DNA of 64,000 nucleotides, from contig JACSVZ010000007.1 in assembly GCA_014706295.1 (NCBI GenBank), forward strand, positions 54,946,975 to 55,010,974, written 5' to 3'. Within the stretch, counting starts at the first letter, position 1. Every line of letters starts with the position of its first letter. A program made the translations under genes and the position numbers. The DNA comes from Lycocorax pyrrhopterus obiensis. Its lineage: Eukaryota > Chordata > Aves > Passeriformes > Paradisaeidae. This document shows positions 1 through 12,000 of the stretch, piece by piece. The notes beneath the pieces are model-generated. The model ran no database searches. It was given only the letters and a program-made list of their open reading frames with translations, and was not told the origin of the DNA.

Positions 1-3000
1 TGCTGGTGTACCAAAATGTGACAAATCGAGAAATTTTCTAGAAATTACTGTCCTTCAGTGCATCTGCAAATTCTCTGGCCTCTGGAACTCAGGCTGCTGA
101 AGCCGCTTGTGGGATCTGTTCTCAGCTGAGACGCAGTAGGGGCCCTTGTCCAGTTCACCACGTGCAATGCACCTCATCTTCTGTCCTAACCACAAAATAC
201 TGTCTCTTGTTCCCTTCACATTACATGAAATCTGTGGGAGAGGAGGTATTAAAAGATGGAAATGGGGGAATAAAGAGACTGGAAGGAGCTTCCCTTGTTG
301 TAATTCAGGAATGTGGTATTCCCTAGTCCTTCATGTGCTTTACTAGGTGAGGAGAGACAGAAACAAGCCGATTAAGTTCTGTAGATGTTTCTTTAATAAT
401 ACAGTGGTATTGATTAATGCAAGGAAATACCATAGCTCATTCAGTACCTTTTACCCATTAAATCAGAATTCTGTCTAAAATAGACTAAGCAACTTTAGCA
501 GCACTAGTGGGCTGCATGACTTTGGATAGGACTGATGCTAGCAGTGCTCCTTCTGTAAAGGAAACAGGATTATAACTTAGGCATTTTAGGAAATACTTCT
601 GTGTAGTCATCCTGGTACGTTACTTTATAAATACCTTTTTTCTCTTGGTCTGCTCCGAAATATTTGTCCTTGAAATTTATACCTTCTAATATTTATTCTC
701 ACCTTCCACTTGTAGCTTACTGAAACAGCATCTAGTTAACAAAGAACCTTAAAAAACCACTAAAGTATTGGCATATTACATAATCTCTTACTATTAATCT
801 GTTAGATATTTTCCTCAGTCCCTTGCCCCCCTTCTCCCTGTTCTGTTCTTTGTCTGTCTCATTGTCTGGAGTCTCAGTTGCTTCAGGAGCTGTTCATGCA
901 GTGTTGATGCCTGCCTGCTCTCATCAGTGCTCTGCTCCCAGCGATATGTGATCCAGTGGCAGACTCCGAGCAAACTGGATAGTGACAGGGCTGGAACATT
1001 CCTACGGCATTCTGAGACTGAGCTGCCAAATCCCACCTAGATGTAGAATAACATAAAAACTTCAGAAAATCCTGGTTCTTACTGCTATTAGCTTTGACTT
1101 ACAGATAGACTCAGAAGTACTGTGTTAGGATAGTAGAATAAAAAAGCTCAGTAAGTGAGCATAAGAATTGTACTCTTAATTTTATAGTTTATGTTGTTCC
1201 ACATTTGAGACTGCTTTTCTCTAATGTAGTGTGCTCATCATTTAGATTTCAAGAGCTTCAAGATGTATTTGTAGCTATCAGCTATATTGATCTGGAAGTG
1301 TATGTTCTCCTCAAGAACATGAGAATTGTCATAAATGATCAAGGATTTATCTGGACCAGGACCTATGAGTTGAGCTGTGTTGAATACAAATGTAGTCAAG
1401 AAATAACCTTCACAACATGGAAATGAGAAACTGATATGCTCTGAAGGTTCTGAATTGGTATCCCTTTTGTAGCTTCTTTCTCTCAGAGTTGCTGTTTTAA
1501 CTGTAGGCAATATTTTCTGTGCAAATTGATAGCCTGTTTTAAATCTTGCAGTTACTGAAACTGCTTGTGTTTGTACTGCTTGTGCCTTGTTATCTGACGA
1601 AATTCTATTGAGTTTAAATCTTATGCTTTCCAATTTCTTTGAAAGAGCATATGCTTTTATACTGAGAGGACAAACACAAATGCCTGATCTGCTTCTCTGT
1701 TGGGGAAACAGATCATCAGGGAACTGCATTTAGAGTTCTGCTTCTGCTGAACATGGTAGAAATGATACTGCTGTGAAAAGAAAGTTGAAGTGATTAAATA
1801 AAAGCAGAAGAAAATTCTTTGTCATAACTGTTACCCAAAACAAGTAGAGCATTAGTAGTTCTTCCCTGGCCCACCAGGCTCGTTTCACGTTTGGTACTGG
1901 CTCTCCCAGGCTCCACACACTTTTGATTCAGTGAGGTCCTAGGGTGTTGTGCAGAGAAAAACCTTCCAGAGCTGTATGGGACACTTATCACTTTAACCAT
2001 CTTGTAGGAAATATTTTTTTCAAATGTGGGAATTTTGAACTGTACAGATTAGAGCTTTGCACTTCAGAAGGCTTCTAAAATCCTTAGTTCTCTTTTTTTT
2101 TTTGCTTTAGAGGACACATAGAATTATTTTCATGAAGCTTTGTGGGTGGCAGCATTTTTCTGTTCTCGGTCTTCATAATTTTCATGCCATTAAATGGATA
2201 TCTTCCTGGAGTTCTTGTAGGTTCCACATGAAGTAATTGCTTCAGAGAGAAAGAAGAAATTTAAACATTGTTTCTGATATATAAGAAACTGAATTCAGAA
2301 AAGGTGCATGCCAGGAGGATTAATTGTAAGACCGATCCTCACCCCAAAACCTTTTGTATATAAAATATGTTCAAGTTAAAGAGGATTGCAATAGAGAAGT
2401 CTCACCAGACAAGTATTTTCTTAGGAAATCTCTGGATTAAGCTCATCAAGGATCAGTCAGCAGCAGCTTCATGTACTTGGTGTTTAATTCAGGTAGCACC
2501 ATATTTTGGGAAGTCCTTTTGCTTTTTGGCTCAGTGTGGGAGCCAGTTGTTACCTGTGGCTTTCCTTTCCTATGAGCTTCCTTGCAAATTGTAATCACTT
2601 TGTGTGTTGGTAGCTCAGCAGTAGAATGATGAATGATTTAATAAGCATCTCATTTGATTCATCTAACACATACTTTCGAGTGTATTGTAAGCATCTCATT
2701 TACTTTGCTTAGTGGCAGATAGCAAGATACAGCTGTACAATCTCTTCTCCCAGAACTGGTGAATTTAAAAATCTAATCTTATGTTAAAGGATCTCTTCAA
2801 ATTCAATTCAGGAAACAGGTACCAGAAGGAGTACATCTGCTGTAATAACTGAGATACTGAAAATTTGCTCTTTCCACGGGCACTAGACTGGTTTAGTCAT
2901 GGCATTTGACATCTCTACAGGACTTCCATAATACTTGAAAAGGAAGTGAGCAGGCAAATTCATCTTTCCCGTAACCAAGTTTTCTGTTTATTTTTTGCAC

Positions 3001-5942
3001 TGACTCTGGATTGAGAAATTAATAGTATTTATTCTGGACTGGTGTTAACGCTTCTTATACACTGAAATATTTTGCTTGTCCTAAATCAGCATGGGTGATT
3101 CCTCAATTTACTGTTTTGAGGTTGGAAGAATACTGCATTCTCTGTGTGTCAGAATCCAAGGTGCAGGTTAGAGCGTGATGCCTTACAAAGGTGTGCACTG
3201 GTTGGGTCAGTTGTACTGGTCCTGATAATGCTTTTCAGAAAGTATAAGCAATTGAAAAAGCAAAAGTTTGTGTCTTTTTTGCTGATAATTCTGTAGACCT
3301 GTAGCTGAATTTTTAGATGCATCTGTGTTGGCAGGAATGACCAGCTTTTCTGAAGACCAGTTCTCATTGGGAGATTTATTACATATTAGATATGAAAAAT
3401 CAAAAAGAAAAACCCCAAGCAAACCCAAACGCTTGAAAGTAATTTCACTGTATGGCATAGAGTCCACAGTTGAATGGTTATTTAAATCAGTAAAATAACC
3501 TTGGAACTTTTCATAGGGGTGTACATTCAAATGTTCTCTTCTGCAGCAGGTCTTCATGGTTCAGAAAAACAACTTCCATGTTTTAAAAATAAAGGTGAAA
3601 GTTTTAACGTCTTTTAAGATGGTTGCTCAAGTTCCCCATCCCAATTTCGTTTTGGGTTTTTTTTACGAAGGATCGTAATAGATTTCAGATGGAGTTTGTC
3701 CTCAGTTTGTCAGGGTGGGGCACTTTCATTGCTGCTTGGGTCGTGTCAGTGTTCATCTCAAGTTGCCCGTTTGCTGAGGCCCAAAACTGTTCTCTCTCCA
3801 GACAGAAGTCTCACGGTTGTCACGGTATTAGTTCCCAAGCAAACTCAGTAATGTTTCTTTCAGTTTAAGCACAGAAGACCTGTCTTGAAGAGAAAAATCC
3901 CAAACCACACAGTGGTTAGTACTTGAAGCGTGGTTATATGGCAGTTGGTTCTTAAACTCTGCATGGTGATTGTGCCTTACATTGAATCACCATTTACTTC
4001 TGGTGTCATTTTTTTTGCAAACTCCTGTGCATAGGAGAGGGTAAGATACTGCTGTCCTAGAACTGTTATATAAAAAACAGTATTAAAAAAAGTTACATTT
4101 CATCAGTGAAAAAGATTATATATACAAAATTAAATTGGTTTTTAAATAAAATTCTTAATTGAATTTTAGGTTAATGATTTCTTGCTAATACAGTGGGGTT
4201 TGTATTGAATTACAGAGGGTTATTATATGAATCCTGCCATTTGAATTTTTTGTGCCTCCCTACGTATTTGTAAGCACTATTAAAAAATCGCTACTTTCTT
4301 CTTTTAACATTTTAGCTTTTTGAAATTGCACTTGTTTCTTTGAAAACCTGATAGAGGTGGGGAGGTTATGTTGCTCTAGCAGGAATCTGCTCACACTAGG
4401 ATCTGTTCCCTAGAAGCTTGAGGTTTCTTCCAGCGTTGGTCAAATCACACACAGCTATGGATGTCTCACTTGTGACATGTTTGTGCCAGAGGGAAGCCGC
4501 GCAGCCTTTGTACAGTGTTGCTGTGGCAGAATGCTATATATATGGATTTTTCTGGGAAATATATTTAGAAACTTGACCAAAAGTATTTTAAAGGACAGTT
4601 AATATTTTGAAAGGATGCTGCTATCAAGGTCTGGTTTTGTTTGTGTTTAGTAGTGCTAAGTAGATCCTTGTGCAGGGATCACCTTTCACTGTTGCGTTAC
4701 AGAGTCCAGGTAAAAGAATTTTTCCTGTTGCAGAATGTGGCTTTAGGAGAGCTCTGTTTTTTAGTGCATTATTAAACTGGTATAGTAAGTGTCCAGCTTT
4801 TGGGGCTTCGTTTTAGTGTTAGAATAACTTAATTTGTATTCCTTGACACTTTGAGACAATTTGGGGGCTTGGAACACACTGAAATATGGCACAGAGATAA
4901 GATGCTGTTCTGCCTGCTTCTGCTTCACTGCTGTGTGAGATTGTTAGAACCTTTCCGAAGAAAGGGAGCTGTAACTGCAGTCAAGTATTTAGGCTGTAGC
5001 CTTTATTTTAAAGTCACTATTGCCTTTGTAGAAAGAATAATAGAGTTCTGTCTAGCTACTGTATTTCTTAAAGAAATAATGACATAAAAATAAATATAAG
5101 GTTTTTCTACCTGTATGTAAGTATCCATTTCACCATAACACCTGGTGAAACCCGTTTGAAATGGAAAGCATTTCCACTTTTGATTTCATTATGCTGTGGG
5201 TTTTTTAGCTAAATTGTTTAATTGTAACTTGCAGAATTGTTATTTACCGCAGTCTTGTCCAGGTTTTCCCCTTCCACACCTCCAGACCTGTTCTTTTGTT
5301 TTTCATGGTCAAACCAACTGCAGACCTCTGAGCAGAAACTCATGCTGGCACTGAAAGGTTTTTATCCTGTATTACCCAGTGATAATGGGGACTGTCTCCT
5401 GCCAAGAGACTGCAGAGTGTAGTATCACACTGAAAGGTTATCATGGTGCTAAAACCAGATTTATTTTAATTGCTAAGTGGTAGAAATATAATGGTCTTCC
5501 TGTCAATAAATGGATTATTTTGCACTGTGGATCCAGTAGACTTCAAGGGAAACAACATGTGTACATGGATAAGGCATATTTTTTCAGTATTGTAAAAAAT
5601 TCTTAGGTGTACAGGTAGAATTGGCAGTTGTAATGCAAACTGTAAAAATCCAGTTTTTTAAATTAAGAGAAAAGCATATAGAGTCGTATACATCCTTTAC
5701 ACTGATGGTGGTTTACACGTAGAAGCAATGTTTTTCGGAGTTGCTTCCGGTAAAACAGCAGCTGCATAAACACAAAATATCTTCAATCTACTAATATTAA
5801 AAAATATTAATTCTATTAATACTTGAAGTATGCAGTTCACGTTTTAGAGAAGTTAGGTTTCCAAATACTGTTGTCATAATCTCCTGCTGGTCTTTCCCTT
5901 TCTCTATTGAAATAAGTTACTCTTGGTTATTTTTGTGCCTAG
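1..5942. other. Upstream intron of TDRD9 (no exon found)
   Basis: AT-rich sequence with no reading frame that resembles the missing TDRD9 N-terminus and no recognisable repeat. W1 opens with a split codon, so this stretch is probably intronic. A poorly conserved N-terminal exon could be hidden here. Confidence 0.5.
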
Positions 5943-6040
5943 GTACTTCATTGTCTCAGTGTGAATCAAGTGATTCAACCTCTATACCAATAAGTAAGTG
6001 TAAATATTTGGATATGCCTACAGCCAAACACAGGGAAAAG
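5943..6040 (+). CDS. TDRD9: TDRD9 exon W1: N-terminal linker before the helicase
   Basis: Acceptor TTTTTGTGCCTAG, donor AAG|GTAATG. It encodes 33 residues (1-33); the first glycine is split, with one base from an upstream exon outside the window. The final 20 residues, ending TAKHREK, align without gaps to the segment just before helicase motif I in human TDRD9 as I remember it. The serine-rich first half is not conserved. Confidence 0.85.
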
Positions 6041-9000
6041 GTAATGTCAGTGTGCTTTTTCTCATGGAATAAATCTAAAAATAATGTTTTGTTGTGGCTT
6101 TGGGGTGGGTTTTTTTTATGTTTGTTTTTGTTATTGTTGTTTTTTTAAAAGGAAACCTCTGTTCCTGTTTTAAACACTGTACAAAACTTTCGAGTTTTTT
6201 ACAACACGATTGCATAAAATTTCTTAGAGGAAGAAACGTTGCTGTTAAACTTTCTGTTTATAGGTATTCATGTAGAATATGTATGTGAGTGTGTGCCCAT
6301 ATTCTTTTCTGTGATCTTCTAATGTGTTTTAGGATTCCAGTTATCTCCAAATGCCTACAAGATGATAGAAAAGATGGCACAGTGTTTTAGAGAAGCTTGC
6401 TTTGTGGCCTGGAAACTGTTGGTATTTCAAATCTGTTTGAAACTCTGTTTTGATTTGTTTTGTAGACTTACGAGTTTTCTTGAAAAATTGTTTCAGATAG
6501 TGTCTCTGATACAGAACAATTCAGTTGTGATTGTAGAAGGAGCGACTGGCAGTGGAAAGAGCACACAGATTCCACAATATATTTTGGATTATTGCATGAA
6601 GCAGTCTATGCCCTGCAACATTGCTGTTACCCAGCCTCGGAAAATTAGTGCCAGCAGCCTTGCCAGGTGGATTAGCAAGGAGCGATCATGGACACTAGGT
6701 GGATTTGTAGGATACCAGGTATGAGAAAACTTCAAATTGTGTTTTAAAATGCATTAAAAAGTACTGTGTATTCTTTCTTGATTGCTCGTAAGCATATCTA
6801 GCATACTGAAGAAACATTAGAGAATCTGCTTTTTAAGTGGAATTGCTATTTTTTATCTTGTCTCCTGCTAAATGCTTGTAATTAAATCAACTTGTACATT
6901 TGAACAGATACGAATCCTGGTGGCAGTCCCAACAGAAATATTTGTCTGCATTGGACATTCCACATCACTGGAATTGTTGCAGGAGAACTATATTCTGTCA
7001 TTTTTCCTTTAAACTCTTTGAGTAACACATTTTATCTGTTTGACTTCACTACATTTACCGGTTAGCTCTGTCAAAACTTTCATGCATTTACGACTAGGTT
7101 GTTTTGTGAACATCCTGTTGTTCCTTTTTAATGTGTGAAAAACTCGAACTAGTTTTTTCTCTTAAATCTGTCTCCTCCTTTTGCTTTGTTCAACTCAGCT
7201 TCAAGCTCGGGTCTGTCCCTCTGTTTATAAACTTGATGCCGCTTTCCTCTCTTGTCACAGGTCCTGGTGCTTTGATCAGCTCCTTGTCAGTACCCACACT
7301 AAGCTGCTGGGATGGTGGTTTCATTGTTAGTTGGGCAACAGCTCTCTGCATGAGCTGCTCTGGTTCCTCAGGCCAGTGCGTTCGCACTGGTGTTGACAGT
7401 GGGAGGGATGTTCCTGAAGAGTTGTCTGCTTCTGGAGTCCTTTGCTGGGAGGAAGATTTGCTGGGTTTTTCTTCCCCTCTGCTTCATTCTGTTTCTTGTT
7501 GTTTCTTCCTTTCTTTCTTCCATTTAGGGTAATATGTATTTGTTTGCTAACATGCATTTAGAGCTTTCTTTTTCTTCATGGGTCTGCAACTTCACGTTAC
7601 TTCCTGATATGCTACATGTGGTGCCGTTTATGTGTGTTAGGTGTTCTTTGTTACCCTTAAATCTGATTTTGTACAGTTTTCTGGTCTGGGGGGTTTGATT
7701 TTTAACTGACTGTGATGGTTGTTCATAGTGTGGGCTCTTCAGGGTCAGGTTTCTGCTTCATCTGTTGCCCTTGTCTGCTTTCTTCTGTACCACATCTTCC
7801 ACATGACAGCAATAACCAAAACAGCAGTGTGTTATCAACATTATTCTCCTACTAAATCCCCAAACCACAGCACTGTACCAGCTACTAAGAAGAAATTAAC
7901 TCTATCCCAGCCAAAACCAGGACAGTTACGTATAATGTTTTTTTCAAAGTAGTTTCTATATAAAGCCTTTGTTGTGATTTTTGATGCCTTGGATTAATTA
8001 GTCATAAAATTGCTAAACTGAGTCATTAGGCTGGTGAGTGTCAAAGACATAAAGTGGTGCTTCCAGACTGTCTTCAGGACAGTGTATGTGGATGTGCTGT
8101 GTTTGTTTCATGAGCACTTGTGTGAGCTGAGCAGAAACAGAGGGAAATGGCGGAGCACAGGTATGTCTGCTAGGTTGATGTAAAGCTGCACATAAAAAGA
8201 TGGTCACAGCTCTTCCTGCCCTGGGTAGGTTGCACCTGAGAGAGCTAAAATTACAGAAGTACTTCAGAATTCAAAAATCTGCTATTTAACATAGGGTTGT
8301 AGAACTTTCCTCTCTGGAATAAGTTGCCTGGTCTTGGTGATAACTTAAACCTCTTGCCTTTTCCTGTCCTGTAAGCAGCTACATTTTGGCTAAATCTTTT
8401 TCTTGCTCTTTATATCAGTGGCAAGAATCGTGTATGGTTATACCTTTAGAAGTCTGAAGAATTCTCCGTCTAAAGTCCCCAGCAAGAGATTTTGATACTT
8501 CGTAAAACTTAGAAGTTTTAAATTTTTTTAAAATTTACCCCAAAGAAAAACCAGTTAATTGGTTCTAGTAAAAACACTTCTGTACAGAGACTTGTGCAAG
8601 TTTGAGTAAATAATTTGATGGGTTTACACTGTGTTTCATTTTGGAGTTCTTTCAGATGCATGTTTCTATAACTACATTAAATACCTGTTTCCAGCTAGTA
8701 TGTATTTTTCTTACTGTTACTAGTTAAGTTTAGAGAATGTTTCGACGAAGGAGACGAGGTTGCTGTATATGACAACTGGAGTTCTTCTTCAGAGAATAGT
8801 TTCTGCCAGGAGCCTCACTCAGTTCACGCATATTTTCATTGATGAAGTAAGTTGCTGGAAGTAAGTTTAATTTTCATATTAAGAAAGCCTTCTCTTTTGT
8901 CTCTTACCACGCAAGAAAAGATAAATGCAGGCATCTGCTTTTAAAGATGTTTTATATAAGTTGTCTAAGGTAACTGAAATAGGCTTGTCAGTGTTCCTTT

Positions 9001-12000
9001 GAGAAACAAGTTTAGAACTGAGGGTGGGGGTTTTTGGGAGTGCTTAACTTTTGATAATGGTGCCTTGAAATGTTTTTTGAAATCCATCTTGTGGAATTCA
9101 AGTACCTGTCTAGCTAGGCCTGTCAGGCGGAGGTGGCTAGTTTTCACTCGCTTGGATATTACAAAGTCTGTTCTTCAGGTGTGTCCTCAAAAATACCCCT
9201 GTGAAAGTTCTGTCTCCTGGCTGTAGGTACAGTTCACTCATGTGGATTTCATTATTGTTGCTGTCACTTCACTAAAAAGCTAAAGAAAATACACTTGTAA
9301 TTTGTGTATTTCTACATATGTGTATACTTACTTTATGTGGAAAGCAATATTTGACTGTTAATCATAGTCAGACGTGGAATCGTGTGGTCACAAATCAGGA
9401 ATGTAAATCACATGTAAGGTGTGTGACATCTTGGGATGTAGTGATACCTAAGAGGACTTATGGGTTTGAGGTTTGGGGGGGGAGCGGTTTGGAGGGGGCT
9501 GATTGGTTGGGGTTGGTTTTGGTTGTTTTTTGGTTGTTTTTTTGTGTTTTGTTTTAGCTTGTATTTTTTTATAAATGCTGTTTTTCATTTTTATCTTGTT
9601 ACTGGTATTGTAGCTGAGAGCTACTTTAATTCTTGGATATTTGAGGATCAGGGAGACAGTACTTAGTGTACCATTAGACTATTACAGTAACAAGGCTGTC
9701 ACGACTGCACTTGAAATGATACATTGGAAACCTGGAAGAGATTAGGCAAGTAGATACATTTTTGTATGAAGAAATTTAGTGCTTCATTCAAACAGACAAA
9801 AGAACAAAAAAACCCCAAAGCCTGAAGAATCATATCAGTGGTCTTCATGGAAAAGATTTGAGCACTCCAGTGTATTAGCAGAGTGTTGGAAACCTTAATG
9901 TTTCCTTTAATAAGGAAATGCAGGTTAAATGTAGATTCAAAAGTTGAACCATAGAAGGTGCATACACAGAGAGCGTTATTATTGCTTTAGTTTTAAAATT
10001 TATTAATTACATGCAAAAATTAATGAGTGAGGTTTTCTGGCCCCTTACATAGGAGAACGGGTTTATGCAGAGGTTTTTAAAACTTTGTTTTCTTGGGTGC
10101 TGTGATTTGAACTGATGCTATTGGCTTGTACCACTTCTTTCAGCAGCATTCATCTGTCAAGACTGTGTGTGTGTTCTGCTTCCCCAGCCAGAATTCTAGT
10201 CCCTCCTGTTGCCATATGCCACCTTTTCCCCCACACCTACTACAGAGATTGTGATCTTGAGCCCACAGTCACTGTTTTTAACATTTGAATGTTCTCCATG
10301 ACAGAATTGCAGGTCTCATCCCTCTTAGAGTACTGCAGACATTTAGGAGCATACTTAAAGAATCTAGGACCAAAAATCTTGACATCTTACAACGAGACCT
10401 TACTGGCAGCCTGAAAACTACCTTAGCTAAGTTTGATTTTGTAATGGGACAGTATTGAGTATAAATCTTATCTTTATATTATGTTAGAATCGGCTACTTA
10501 GCTTCCAGGAGATGAATATTGACTTGGGAAGGCTGAACTCCAGAAAAAGTTGGTGCACTTAAAATATTTAAACTGTAATTCAAGAAAGGGATATGGTCAT
10601 CATGGGTAATGTTGGGAAGAAGAATTTGCTGAACTGTAAGGAGCAGTCAGAAGGCTGAGGTGCTAGGATCTATGAAGAAAAAGAATTGGGTGTAAATTAA
10701 TGTTTTAGAAAGCAGTTGTGTATTTGGATCATAGCTGGAAGCCATTGGGAATGAGGCACATCTATTCAATTTGCTTAGCTTTCAGACAAACCAAAACAGT
10801 CCCTGGATCATTTGGGATCTTACCAGTACAGTTGATTTACCCAGCATCAGTATCATAGACTTCATCTGTTACTATCAACTCTAGTAGAACCACTGGCTAG
10901 AGCTCAAGATTGATTCTCTAGTCATTATTCTAGATTTTCATAAATTAATAGCGACATGATTTTCAAAAAGGGTGCTGTAGTCATCTAAAGACTGTTCTTG
11001 GGATTTCAAAGTGTTATTAACATGCCTAGGCTCAAAAGGTGTGGTTTCTTTTATGAAAATGTATTGTTATTCCAAGTTACTAAAATAAAGCATAAAATCG
11101 AGTAGGAAAGTAAGAGATTATCTACAATTTAATTTTCATTAATTCATCCTCTTCTTTTTGACAATGTCTTCCAGGTGCATGAGCGTACAGAAGAAATTGA
11201 TTTCTTGCTCTTGGTGACCCGTAAACTGTTGTGTACAAATTCACAGTCTGTAAAGGTGGGTTCAAACTGAATTCTGCTATTTTTTCTTGCAAGAAAATTT
11301 TTGCATGTCTTTTATCTATGAAGGCCCTGTTTTTAAAGAATTTGCAACAAATTACTGTGTTATTACTTTTTACTAAAATATTATTTAGTTTGCCACTCCT
11401 CATAAGTAAGCAAGCTAAGGGGCATTCTTTTCCTGGCTGCTGTAATGTGTTCTGAGAGACTTCTTTTTTTTTCCCCTCATGTTAAAATGCATTAGTTTCT
11501 AAAGCCTGCTTAAGGCTAAAAACCGCACGATGGATATTTGACTAGAGTTACATATTGGGTATTGAGGGCAGTGCTTATCCTTGGTTAAAATGGTAGCATT
11601 AACTCTTGGAAATAACTGAGCGTTTTTGTTTAAGTGGGACGACATATTTGGAGAAATAGCAAAATACCAGAAATGCTGTACTGTAACTTCTGGGCAGAAC
11701 TGGTAGTAAAACATGGCTGAAGTTTTTCTCTGCATGTTAGGCAATTCTGCTTTGTAGTAAAGCAGAGTTTGCAGACGTTTAGCATGACGTGTTTAGTCTT
11801 TGGGGTCCTAAAGTAATGAACTCTTGAAATGTAAGAAATTAAATACAAGTGATGGAGTTAGCTGCACAGAAAGATACTGAGTTAGCCTATTTGGGACTGC
11901 AGATATTTTGTGAGACTACATGTCTCTTAAGTGCTTCAGTTAATTGTTTAATGTGAATTTTTCCGTTCGAAATATAGTCTAGGTTGGCTGGTTTTGTTGC

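Noticed and set aside
1..5900. Search for the TDRD9 start codon and first exons
   Set aside because: No segment with fitting phase, splice sites and similarity to the TDRD9 N-terminus was found. This end of the protein is poorly conserved, so absence cannot be proved.
7131..7532. 133-codon open stretch in intron W2-W3
   Set aside because: Exons W2 and W3 join directly in homologues, the translation matches nothing known, and both strands are open here, as expected from moderately GC-rich chance sequence.
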